A DNA stretch of 64,000 nt from Thermotoga neapolitana DSM 4359 (GTDB lineage Bacteria; Thermotogota; Thermotogae; Thermotogales; Thermotogaceae), in contig NC_011978.1 of the NCBI RefSeq assembly GCF_000018945.1, positions 432,729 through 496,728 on the forward strand. The letters are read 5' to 3'. Under the pieces are notes generated by a model. It was not told where the DNA came from. It saw only the letters and a list, made by a program, of their open reading frames with translations, and searched no databases. The position numbers were made by a program, and so were the translations under genes. Shown here one piece after another: positions 57,357-64,000 of this stretch (the first letter of the stretch is position 1; the number at the start of each line of letters is the position of its first letter).

Positions 57357-57390
57357 AAAAGAAACCCCCGCGAACGCGGGGGTTTTTTCT
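57357..57390. terminator. Bidirectional intrinsic terminator
   Basis: Stem CCCCCGCG-AA-CGCGGGGG (57365-57382) with TTTTTT after it on the plus strand and TTTCTTTTTC on the minus strand. Ends spoVS transcription and that of the convergent tRNA-Ala gene, whose CCA lies at 57392. Confidence 0.9.
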
Positions 57391-57391
57391 T

Positions 57392-57467
57392 TGGTGGAGC
57401 CGATGGGACTTGAACCCACGACCTCTACCGTGCGAAGGTAGCGCTCTCCCAGCTGAGCTACGGCCCC
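57392..57467 (-). tRNA. tRNA-Ala(CGC)
   Basis: Acceptor GGGGCCG/CGGCTCC (one G-U pair), anticodon stem CTACC/GGTAG, loop TTCGCAC (anticodon CGC), T arm GTGGG-TTCAAGT-CCCAT, discriminator A, encoded CCA. The G-U pair is at the third position from the end, as expected for tRNA-Ala recognition. Confidence 0.95.
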
Positions 57468-57480
57468 ACATCCGTGATAT

Positions 57481-57509
57481 ATTATACTGAATCTTTTCTT
57501 CCTGTTCAA
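57481..57509 (-). promoter_or_regulatory. Promoter of tRNA-Ala
   Basis: Minus-strand TTGAAC (57509-57504), 17-base spacer, perfect TATAAT (57486-57481). The -35 box overlaps the last codons of the fecE-like gene, so transcription of the importer operon runs through this promoter. Confidence 0.75.
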
Positions 57510-58264
57510 GACCTGCTTCTTTTCAAAACGAAAACGGGAAAACCAGAAACATTCTCGACAGAGCCATCCACGTGATAAACCACACCGAACGTCTCCGGTT
57601 TCAGGGTTTCTTTCCCGCCATCTTTCACGATCTTTCCGTCTTTCATGAAAATGAACCTTGTAGCGAATCTGAGTGCCAGGTTTATATCGTGAACCACCAT
57701 GATGGCTGTTTTTCCCATTTTCACGAAGTCCTCTACGATTTGCATGACCTCCAGTTGGTTTTTCGGATCGAGGTTGCTGGTTGGTTCATCGAGAAGGAGT
57801 ATTTCAGGATTCTGAGCGAGGGCCCTGGCGATGTTCACCCTTTGCAGTTCGCCGCCACTCAAATTACTGGCATTCTCCAGAGCCAGATGAGATAACCCAA
57901 GCCTTTCAAGCAAGGATTCAACCATTTTTATGTCTTCTCTCGAAGGTCCAAACTTCATATAAGGTCGCCTTCCAAGAAGGGCCACATCGAAAACTCTCAT
58001 CATACCCGGATAAAACTTCTGCGGAACGTATCCAATGACTCTTGCTAGCTCTTCTCTGGTGTAAACACTGATGGGTTTTCCTAAAATCTCCACACCTTCA
58101 CACTTCAGAATACCGGCCAGGCACTTCAGAAGCGTGCTTTTCCCAGCACCGTTTGGCCCCAGAATAGCAACCAATTCCTTCCTCTTCACTTCGAACGAAA
58201 TTTCCCTCAGAACCTCTTTTCGTCTGTAACCGAAAGAAAGGTTCTTCACCCTCAGAACGTTCAT
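57506..58264 (-). CDS. ABC importer ATPase, iron/cobalamin (FecE/BtuD) type
   Basis: 252 residues. Walker A AILGPNGAGKSTLLKCLAG, Q-loop IGYVPQKFYPGMMRVFDVAL, signature NLSGGELQRVNIARAL, Walker B ILLLDEPTSNLD, switch MVVHDINLALRFA. Overlaps the permease gene by four bases. Together with the next two genes it forms a complete type II importer. The substrate (ferric chelate, heme, cobalamin, or another metal complex) is not settled by sequence. Confidence 0.92.
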   Translation of the reverse strand: MNVLRVKNLSFGYRRKEVLREISFEVKRKELVAILGPNGAGKSTLLKCLAGILKCEGVEILGKPISVYTREELARVIGYVPQKFYPGMMRVFDVALLGRRPYMKFGPSREDIKMVESLLERLGLSHLALENASNLSGGELQRVNIARALAQNPEILLLDEPTSNLDPKNQLEVMQIVEDFVKMGKTAIMVVHDINLALRFATRFIFMKDGKIVKDGGKETLKPETFGVVYHVDGSVENVSGFPVFVLKRSRS

Positions 58265-59298
58265 TTCATGCGATCACTCCGAACCAGAAGATATATGAAA
58301 AGAGGTGCCCCAAGAAAGGAAGTCACCACTCCCACGGGTAGAACCATTGGTGAAAACAGGAGACGAGCAAAGGTATCGGCCAGAAGAAGAATCAACCCCC
58401 CCAGCAGAGCGGAGAAGGGAACGAGAAACCTGTAATCTTCTCCGATGAAAATCCTGATCATGTGTGGAGAGACCAAGCCCACAAACCCTATCACACCAAC
58501 AAGTGCTACCCCGACAGCTGTCATCAACGATGAAAGAAGAACCATCACCAGTCTGATCTTCTCTACTCTCACCCCGGAAGATTTCGCAACCTCATCCCCG
58601 GCAACCATAGCGTTGATGTCCCAGGCTTTCAGGAAGAAATAAACGAAGATCGCGATCGAAACTGTAAGAAGAAGAACATTCCCTTTCCAGGTTGCCCTTC
58701 CAAGATCCCCAAAACTCCAGTAAACCATGGTTGCAAGCTGAAGTTCGTCTGCAAAGTACTGAACCAGCGTTGTGGCAGCGGTGAAAAGCGAACTCATGGC
58801 GATTCCCATCAGGATCACCGTCTCCGGTGCTGCCTTCTTCGTCTTTCCCAGGATGAAAATAACAATCGATGGTATCATCGCACCTGCGAAGGCGAAAAGG
58901 ATAATAACATAAGGGTTGCTCAGAACGATTCTTCCTGTACTCTCCGAATAACCCGCTCCCAGAATTATCGCAAGGGAAGCTCCGAACATCGCTCCATGCG
59001 ATACACCCATCGTGAAAGGACTGGCAAGAGGATTTCTCAAAGCCCCCTGAACAACTGCACCTGAAACGGCCAAAGAGGCACCGGTGAAAATACCGGCCAG
59101 CACTCTGGGAAATCTTATGTTCCAGATGAGAACATGGGTCTTTCTGCCACTTCTTCCAAACAGAGCGCTCAAGACCTCACCAAAAGAAAGATCGTACCCT
59201 CCATGAGAGAGTGCGTACACCATCGTGATGAAAAGAAGAACTAACAAAACCACACCGATCAGGATGTTTCTTGAGACGTACCTTCTGTAGTTCATCAC
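58261..59298 (-). CDS. ABC importer permease, FecCD/BtuC type
   Basis: 345 residues, ten hydrophobic segments. [40 protein letters not shown] and [20 protein letters not shown] are the FecCD hallmarks; [20 protein letters not shown] ends the pattern. Four-base overlaps on both sides. Confidence 0.94.
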   Translation of the reverse strand: MMNYRRYVSRNILIGVVLLVLLFITMVYALSHGGYDLSFGEVLSALFGRSGRKTHVLIWNIRFPRVLAGIFTGASLAVSGAVVQGALRNPLASPFTMGVSHGAMFGASLAIILGAGYSESTGRIVLSNPYVIILFAFAGAMIPSIVIFILGKTKKAAPETVILMGIAMSSLFTAATTLVQYFADELQLATMVYWSFGDLGRATWKGNVLLLTVSIAIFVYFFLKAWDINAMVAGDEVAKSSGVRVEKIRLVMVLLSSLMTAVGVALVGVIGFVGLVSPHMIRIFIGEDYRFLVPFSALLGGLILLLADTFARLLFSPMVLPVGVVTSFLGAPLFIYLLVRSDRMK

Positions 59299-60365
59299 TC
59301 ACCTCGAAGGATTTTCCCCGAAGAAAGATCTATTCTTCCAAATCCTCCGAATTGTTTTGCCATCTCCTCGTATACCGCCTTTCCAAGGAGAAACTCGTAT
59401 ATTTCGTTTGCCTTTTTTTCTGGATCGATGTCTTCAAAACGTTTCGGATAGAGAATCTTCCCGATGAAATACGCGTCAGCAAGGGCCGTTCCGATGTTTG
59501 TAGTGTAGTAGTTGTACGGCAAAATACCAAATACCCTCTTTTCCTTCACGGCATCCAGCAGTTCATAGAATTCTCCACGCTTTCTGTAATCCTCAAGAAC
59601 CATGCTCAAAGCATTTTCATCGATGAAGATGTACTCAGGGTTCCACTCCAGTAACTTTTCAAGATCGATGAATTTGTGACCTTCTCCCAGTTCATCGACC
59701 ACGTTTCTGGCACGAAGAGCAACGAAAGGTGGATAATGTGCCATCGTGCTTTCGATCCCATGAACTCCCCTGTAGCCGATACCACCAACGTAGACGGTGG
59801 GACTTTCGATGTTTTCCGTTCTTCTCGAAAGATCCTCCTGGATCTGTTTTATGAACTCGATCACTTCACGCGCCCTTTCTTCTTTTCCAAGGATCTTACC
59901 CAAAAGTTCAATCGAATCAAAAAGTTCTTCATCGTCGAACGTTCCAAGATCTCCATAACTGAGTACAATCACGGGTATTCCAGTCTTTTCCTGAACGTCC
60001 TGAGCCGTTTTGACGTCGACATAGGTCATGAACAAAACATCCGGGTTCAACACTACCAGTGCTTCCATATCCGGAAGTTTTCCAGGGCCCCCAGGACCTA
60101 TTCTGGGAAGTTCTTTGAGTTCTGGATGTGCCAGTATATAGGGCCTGCCAAGAGGCCTCAAACGTTCGAAATCCTCCACACCAACGACCATATCGGTGGC
60201 GTTCAAATAGACGATCAACCTGAGGGCACCGGGCCCTGCCGCCACGATCCTCTCAACTTTAGAAGGGATCTCCACCTCTCTTCCCAAAAGATCCATCACA
60301 ACCTCGGAAAATCCTGAAAGAGAAACAAAGATAAGAAACACCAGCAAAAATCTTTTAAATCTCAT
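59295..60365 (-). CDS. ABC importer substrate-binding protein, TroA/FecB-like
   Basis: 356 residues with a signal peptide ([20 protein letters not shown]). The mature part begins [20 protein letters not shown], then two lobes joined by a long helix, with [20 protein letters not shown] and [20 protein letters not shown]. The latter block is like that of periplasmic proteins listed as iron-complex or metal-oxyanion binding; the ligand is not known. It overlaps the TrmO-like gene by 11 bases. No lipobox cysteine is present, so it is likely soluble or held by its uncleaved helix. Confidence 0.88.
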   Translation of the reverse strand: MRFKRFLLVFLIFVSLSGFSEVVMDLLGREVEIPSKVERIVAAGPGALRLIVYLNATDMVVGVEDFERLRPLGRPYILAHPELKELPRIGPGGPGKLPDMEALVVLNPDVLFMTYVDVKTAQDVQEKTGIPVIVLSYGDLGTFDDEELFDSIELLGKILGKEERAREVIEFIKQIQEDLSRRTENIESPTVYVGGIGYRGVHGIESTMAHYPPFVALRARNVVDELGEGHKFIDLEKLLEWNPEYIFIDENALSMVLEDYRKRGEFYELLDAVKEKRVFGILPYNYYTTNIGTALADAYFIGKILYPKRFEDIDPEKKANEIYEFLLGKAVYEEMAKQFGGFGRIDLSSGKILRGE

Positions 60366-60804
60366 CCATTTTCACCCCTTCAAACCATCCTATTCTGGCA
60401 TTTTCCACACAATCGATCTTTGAGGAATAAGGCTTGATATCAACGACCGGTGTTCCATCCAGGGCATCGAGACCCCTCACAAACAATCTCCTCCCATCCA
60501 CTTTCAAAAGTTCCACAACGGAAAATCCTATAGGGTTTGGTCTGTGAGGGGAGCGCGTGGCGAACACACCATGTTCTTTTCTATCAAATGGAGGAAGAGC
60601 GATCAGTCTTTCCCTGTCTGCTTTGTGGAGCCAGTAGAGAATTATCAGATGAGAGCATGTGTCGATATCCTTCAGCCCCTCTTCGTACTCCGGGTACAGT
60701 TCGATGATGAAATCCTCCCTGGAAAACCTTCCCTGAAAGGGACACTCCGCCACGTTTCTGTAGGGAGATCTTATCACACCTATCGGTTTCAGACAGAAAT
60801 CCAC
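60355..60804 (-). CDS. TrmO/TsaA-family SAM-dependent methyltransferase-like protein
   Basis: 149 residues, GTG start behind [64 protein letters not shown] and [15 protein letters not shown] form the TsaA/VirR domain. In E. coli TrmO methylates t6A37 of tRNA-Thr; single-domain versions like this one often sit beside metal or corrinoid genes, and their substrates are unknown. It heads the importer operon, behind a perfect palindrome. Confidence 0.85.
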   Translation of the reverse strand: MDFCLKPIGVIRSPYRNVAECPFQGRFSREDFIIELYPEYEEGLKDIDTCSHLIILYWLHKADRERLIALPPFDRKEHGVFATRSPHRPNPIGFSVVELLKVDGRRLFVRGLDALDGTPVVDIKPYSSKIDCVENARIGWFEGVKMDEI

Positions 60805-60826
60805 GATGCCACCTCCCGTGATGTTT

Positions 60827-60846
60827 TCTATATCATGATATCATGA
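60827..60846 (-). promoter_or_regulatory. Importer operon promoter with 14-bp perfect palindrome
   Basis: TCATGATATCATGA (60833-60846) is a perfect palindrome. On the minus strand its last TGA is the extension of the -10 box TATAGA (60832-60827). A metal-dependent repressor bound here would block RNA polymerase; which one cannot be told. Confidence 0.55.
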
Positions 60847-60951
60847 GACAATGGCATTTTATGAGAAATATTGTTAGATTGTTCTATAAAATGATCTTTG
60901 GTTTTATAGGGTATTATATCGTAATTTAAAAAACGAAATTTCATAAAATTA

Positions 60952-60980
60952 TTGACGAGAAACCAACTCATATGTTAAAT
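60952..60980 (+). promoter_or_regulatory. Promoter of the sensor kinase gene
   Basis: TTGACG (60952-60957), 17-base spacer, TTAAAT (60975-60980). Start about 60988, leader with GAGGAGGGG before the ATG at 61001. The stretch 60847-60951 is AT-rich and holds no gene that I can see. Confidence 0.6.
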
Positions 60981-61000
60981 TAATCAGAGGAGGGGATAAC

Positions 61001-62459
61001 ATGGACCCTTTATAGTGATCTTACTTTTTGGCATGGTTCTTATGTACTTCACCTTTCCAGCAGCAACGAACGTGGTGATCGTCTCGGTTTTGAATTTTGT
61101 TGCCCTCTTTCTTTCCTTCTTCATTCACCACACGAGCCTGAAAAAAGACAGCTCGCAGGAATTCTTTGCCTTTTCCTGTCTTTTTTCTTCCTTTCTTTCC
61201 TTCTTCTTCCTTCGGGCCTTTCTCATGAACCCAGAAAAGTCGTGGGTGTTCCTGAGCAGCTCCAAGTTCCTGGTCGCCGAAGGTTTTCTCTTCTTTTTGG
61301 TTCAAAAGAGGAAAAATTTATGCAAAATAGCGGTCTTTTCCACATTCGCGTTCCTCTTTGTCCTCTCTGTTTTGAAATTCGATCTGTCGCTTTATCTTGA
61401 AACTTTGTCACTCGCTTTTTTCGCTGTGGTTCTGCTCATCAGAAGACTACCTTCCACCTTTCTCACGGTGAGTGTCTTTCTCTACTCTATCTCCTCGCTG
61501 TTCTTCTTTTTCTCCAGAGATATCTACCCCTACCACATCACTTCAGGAAGTCTCTTTCTGGCATGGCACTTTGTGAAGAAATACGTGGATATTCCAAAAA
61601 AGGAGGCAGAGAAACTTTCAGAGGAAATGAACGTTCCCCCTGAAGAGATCTCCTCCGCCTTCAAAAACGTTCAGGATTTTCTTGCCAAAATCCCCCGGAT
61701 CATGTCGGATATCCTCCGGGAAACCGATCAAAAAAACGTGAAGGAACTCTTCAACAGGCATTTCCAAGAAGATTCACCTTCCTATCTTCTGGTCTGAAAG
61801 ACATCTTCTCTGAATTCGTCGAAGAATACATCCTCTTTCTGGAAGAGAGGAGGAAATTCCAGGAGGTGCACCTTGTTCTCACAAAGAACCTCGCACACAA
61901 CCTGAAAAATCCCGTGAACGCCATCTACGTGAGCGCTCAGCTTTTGAAACTTCGTTATCCTGAAACATCATCCATCGCCGGAAACATAGAGAAAATCTGT
62001 CAGGAGATGAACAGGGAGATAGAAAGGATACTGAGGATGTCGATTGGTGAAAAGAAAACGGTCAAAAGGATCGATCTTGAAGAAGCGCTGAATCCTATTC
62101 TGGAAATGGCCAGGTTGAAGGGACTCGAAGTGGAACTCATACTGGACTTTGAAGAACTCGAACTCGACAGAGATGCCTTCCTTGCACTGGTCACAAACCT
62201 CTTTTCGAACGCCGTGAAATACACTCCCTCCGGAAGGGTAACCCTCAGTGTGGAGAAAAGAAATGATAGAATCTTGTTGATTGTCTCTGACACGGGGCCG
62301 GGCCTGAAATCGCCGAACGGGTTTGGGCTCTTCACTGTCAAGAAACTGGTGAACTACCTGAACGGAAGTATGGAGATCTCAAAAGACGGGGGAACTACTT
62401 TCAAAATAGTCCTTCCCATCAGGAGGGATAGCGATGACGGTACTGGTCGTAGAGGATGA
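61001..62459 (+). pseudogene. Membrane sensor histidine kinase, two frameshifts
   Basis: Promoter, ribosome binding site and ATG are intact, but the ATG frame stops after four codons (MDPL). The sensor part is open in the next frame from 61015 (VILLFGMVLMYFTFPAATN onward): seven or eight membrane helices to about 61600, a short linker, stop at 61795. The kinase core is open in the third frame, from SGLKDIFSEFVEEY at about 61788 to 62459: phosphoacceptor NLAHNLKNPVNAI, N-box VTNLFSNAVKYTPSG, G-box SDTGPGLKS and FGLFTVKKLVNYLNGS. Adding one base at each junction gives 1461 bases, a 486-residue kinase. Two single-base losses are the simplest reading. A slippery A-AAA-AAC at 61731-61737 and a GTG that overlaps the early stop (TAGTG) leave open a recoded or reinitiated product. 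It precedes its response regulator with a 26-base overlap. Confidence 0.75.
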
Positions 62460-63543
62460 TGAGATCACACGAGAGGCTGTAAGCCAGTACTTGAGGCTCT
62501 CTGGTTTCAACGTCCTCGAAGCGGAAAGCGGAGAGAAAGCCCTCGATCTTTCCAGAAAGGTCGATGTTGCACTGGTGGATGTGAAACTTCCTGGAATGAG
62601 CGGAATAGAACTGGTGAGTGAGATAAAGTCGAGAAATCTCTCCTGTGTGGTTTTCATTGTAACTGCATACGACGACACGGAAACCGTGAAAAAGAGTGTG
62701 GAAGCGGGTGCTGATGACTTCATCAAAAAACCTGTTAATCTGGAACTTTTGAAACTGAAGATAACCCACGCCCTCAGAAACAGGGTGTTTCATCTGTACA
62801 GAAACAGTTATCTGAAATCCCTGAAGAAAAAGCTTTCCCTTCTTGAAAAGACCGCAGAAGAGTTCTTCACAGAATACGAAGACTTTCTGTTTGAGGTCCT
62901 CGATATACTGAACATGCTCTCCGAGTACAGGGACGCAGAAACCCACAAACACACAGAACGGGTGGGGTGGCTCTCAGGCAGGATAGCAGAGGAGATGGGA
63001 ATGGATGAGGCCTTCGTTACGGAGATACAGTTTGCGGCGCCTCTTCACGATATCGGAAAGATAGGAATTCCAGACAGAATCCTTTTGAAACCCGGTATTC
63101 TCACCCCGGAAGAGTTCGAGATCATGAAACAACACACCACCATTGGATTCAGGATCCTCAGTCGAAGTTCTTCTCCCATCCTTCAACTTGGAGCGGAGAT
63201 TGCCCTCACGCACCACGAAAGATGGAACGGCTCCGGATATCCGAAAGGTCTCAAGGGAAAGGAAATACCACTTTCTGGTCTCATAGTGGCGGTGGCGGAC
63301 AGCTTCGATGCGATGGTGTCCAGAAGACCGTACAAAAAACCAAAAACGCTGGAAGAGGCCTTTCAGGAAATAGAAGAACTATCCGGAAAGCTTTACTCTC
63401 CCGAAGTTGTGAAAGCCTTTTTGAAACTGGAAAGAGAAATTATGGATGTCTACAGGAGGGAAGAAGATGAAGATTCCTCCAACGACAGCAGGAGTTCACA
63501 TAAGAGCTCCCCTGGAGAGGGTTTGGAAGGTATTCGTGAATGA
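62434..63543 (+). CDS. Response regulator with HD-GYP phosphodiesterase domain
   Basis: 369 residues. REC domain at 1-120: VLVVEDDEITREA, phospho-acceptor DVALVDVKLPGMSG, VTAYDD, FIKKPVN. A coiled-coil linker (SLKKKLSLLEKTAEEFFTEY) follows, then the HD-GYP domain: AAPLHDIGKIGIPDRILLKP, HTTIGFRIL, and HHERWNGSGYPKGLKGKEIP. These domains hydrolyse cyclic di-GMP. ATG behind AGGAGGG. The last 25 codons overlap the next gene by 77 bases and read as low-complexity (EDSSNDSRSSHKSSPG), so the natural stop may have been lost. Confidence 0.92.
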   Translation: MTVLVVEDDEITREAVSQYLRLSGFNVLEAESGEKALDLSRKVDVALVDVKLPGMSGIELVSEIKSRNLSCVVFIVTAYDDTETVKKSVEAGADDFIKKPVNLELLKLKITHALRNRVFHLYRNSYLKSLKKKLSLLEKTAEEFFTEYEDFLFEVLDILNMLSEYRDAETHKHTERVGWLSGRIAEEMGMDEAFVTEIQFAAPLHDIGKIGIPDRILLKPGILTPEEFEIMKQHTTIGFRILSRSSSPILQLGAEIALTHHERWNGSGYPKGLKGKEIPLSGLIVAVADSFDAMVSRRPYKKPKTLEEAFQEIEELSGKLYSPEVVKAFLKLEREIMDVYRREEDEDSSNDSRSSHKSSPGEGLEGIRE

Positions 63544-63916
63544 AAGAGGCTGGGATGGATGGTTCACAGATGGGATGAAGATGGAACTGAAAGAGGGTGG
63601 AAGGATTTTCTTTCGATGGGTGAGAAAGACCTTCGGAGAAGAAGTGACGGACGAAGGGGTGATCCACAGACTCGAACCACCTCATCTTATAGAATTCTCC
63701 TGGAACTCCTACGAAGACGGCTACAGATCGAGGGTGAAAATGGAATTTTTCCCATCGAGTTACAACGGAACGTGGGTCCATGTGGAGGACCACACGATTG
63801 TGTTTACAGAAGAGGACATGAAGATAAAACTCGAGTGTGCAGTTGGCTGGGGTGAGATGCTCACCCTCGCCAAAGTGTGGATAGAGTACGGAATATCAAC
63901 CCTCGAGAATCCTTGA
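63467..63916 (+). CDS. AHSA1/START-like SRPBCC domain protein
   Basis: 149 residues from the ATG at 63467 behind AGGAGGG. GVHIRAPLERVWKVFVNERG, WFTDGMKMELKEGGRIFFRW, EEVTDEGVIHRLEPPHLIEF and FTEEDMKIKLECAVGWGEML show the SRPBCC hydrophobic pocket of AHSA1-type proteins. No ligand or partner is known. The 3' end overlaps the phosphohexomutase gene antisense by 21 bases. Confidence 0.8.
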   Translation: MKIPPTTAGVHIRAPLERVWKVFVNERGWDGWFTDGMKMELKEGGRIFFRWVRKTFGEEVTDEGVIHRLEPPHLIEFSWNSYEDGYRSRVKMEFFPSSYNGTWVHVEDHTIVFTEEDMKIKLECAVGWGEMLTLAKVWIEYGISTLENP

Positions 63917-64000
63917 AAGTTCTTCCGCAATCTCTTCCACTCTGTTTCTATCTTTTCCCTCGACGGTGATCCTTACGACGGGTTCTGTCCCGGACGGTCT
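63896..64000 (-). CDS. Phosphoglucosamine/phosphomannomutase family, C-terminal end (partial)
   Basis: The last 34 codons of an alpha-D-phosphohexomutase. RPSGTEPVVRITVEG is the phosphate-binding loop of domain 4. The active-site serine and the metal loop lie outside the window, so GlmM or ManB type cannot be told. Stop codon at 63896. Confidence 0.85.
   Translation of the reverse strand, partial: RPSGTEPVVRITVEGKDRNRVEEIAEELSRILEG

Noticed and set aside
61731..61737. Programmed -1 frameshift at A-AAA-AAC as the main explanation for the split kinase
   Set aside because: The slip would replace natural-looking sequence (KELFNRHFQEDSPS) with basic, unlikely text, and it does not explain the early stop after the ATG. 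Kept only as an alternative.

Overview
The window comes from a hyperthermophilic bacterium of the genus Thermotoga. The gene content, gene order and protein sequences match what I remember of Thermotoga maritima. RecG, pyruvate kinase and DisA show scattered substitutions against those remembered sequences, so a close relative such as T. neapolitana fits better than T. maritima itself. Genes are packed with 1-8 base overlaps and starts are ATG, GTG or TTG behind strong GGAGGTG-type sites. Many promoters are of the extended -10 type (TGN-TANAAT). There is no rRNA, CRISPR array, insertion sequence or prophage.

Layout. (1) 1-9518, minus strand: one probable long operon with an unknown protein, the two ADP-glucose pyrophosphorylase-type proteins GlgD and GlgC, a tail-anchored protein, a pseudopilin-like protein, a radical SAM enzyme, and the membrane Rnf complex (rnfCDGEAB; rnfB runs off the left edge). 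(2) 9582-18008, plus strand: the peptidoglycan precursor operon murE-murF-mraY-murD-ftsW-murG-murC. (3) 17960-24905: a phosphodiesterase, an auxin-efflux-type carrier, NuoF/NuoE-like electron transfer subunits, a DUF554 membrane protein, a PLP enzyme, birA, an S4 RNA-binding protein and an ECF-type ATPase. (4) 24982-29580: flagellar fliF-G-H-I. (5) 29563-37232, minus: glyS-glyQ, ridA and the complete glycine cleavage set (gcvPB, gcvPA, gcvH, gcvT) behind a small DUF2007 gene. (6) 37392-43316: glycolysis (pfkA, pyk), a beta-lactamase-fold hydrolase, hpt, a 34-residue membrane peptide and recG. (7) 43300-52315, minus: a NitT/TauT-type ABC importer, an [FeFe]-hydrogenase-like protein, and disA-radA-clpC. 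(8) 52535-57467: ttuA, an adenosine-specific kinase, a Ppx/GppA-like protein, FetAB-like transporter genes and nine tRNA genes, four of which form an exact 169-bp tandem duplication. (9) 57506-60804, minus: an iron/cobalamin-type ABC importer with a TrmO-like gene. (10) 61001-64000: a sensor kinase broken by two apparent frameshifts, an REC-HD-GYP response regulator, an AHSA1-like protein and the end of a phosphohexomutase.

Together the genes describe a fermentative anaerobe. Sugar is oxidised through pfkA/pyk and reducing power is handled by Rnf, NuoEF-like flavoproteins and an [FeFe]-hydrogenase. Glycogen is made from ADP-glucose and glycine is cleaved by a lipoate-dependent complex. The most unusual points are the radical SAM gene fused to the rnf operon (possible lipoyl synthase relative), the loss of all cysteines in the NuoF-like N-terminal domain, a Rex-like palindrome before the hydrogenase, the doubly frameshifted kinase, the duplicated tRNA-His/tRNA-Arg pair, a tRNA-Arg with a defective-looking acceptor stem, and five convergent gene pairs that overlap at their 3' ends.
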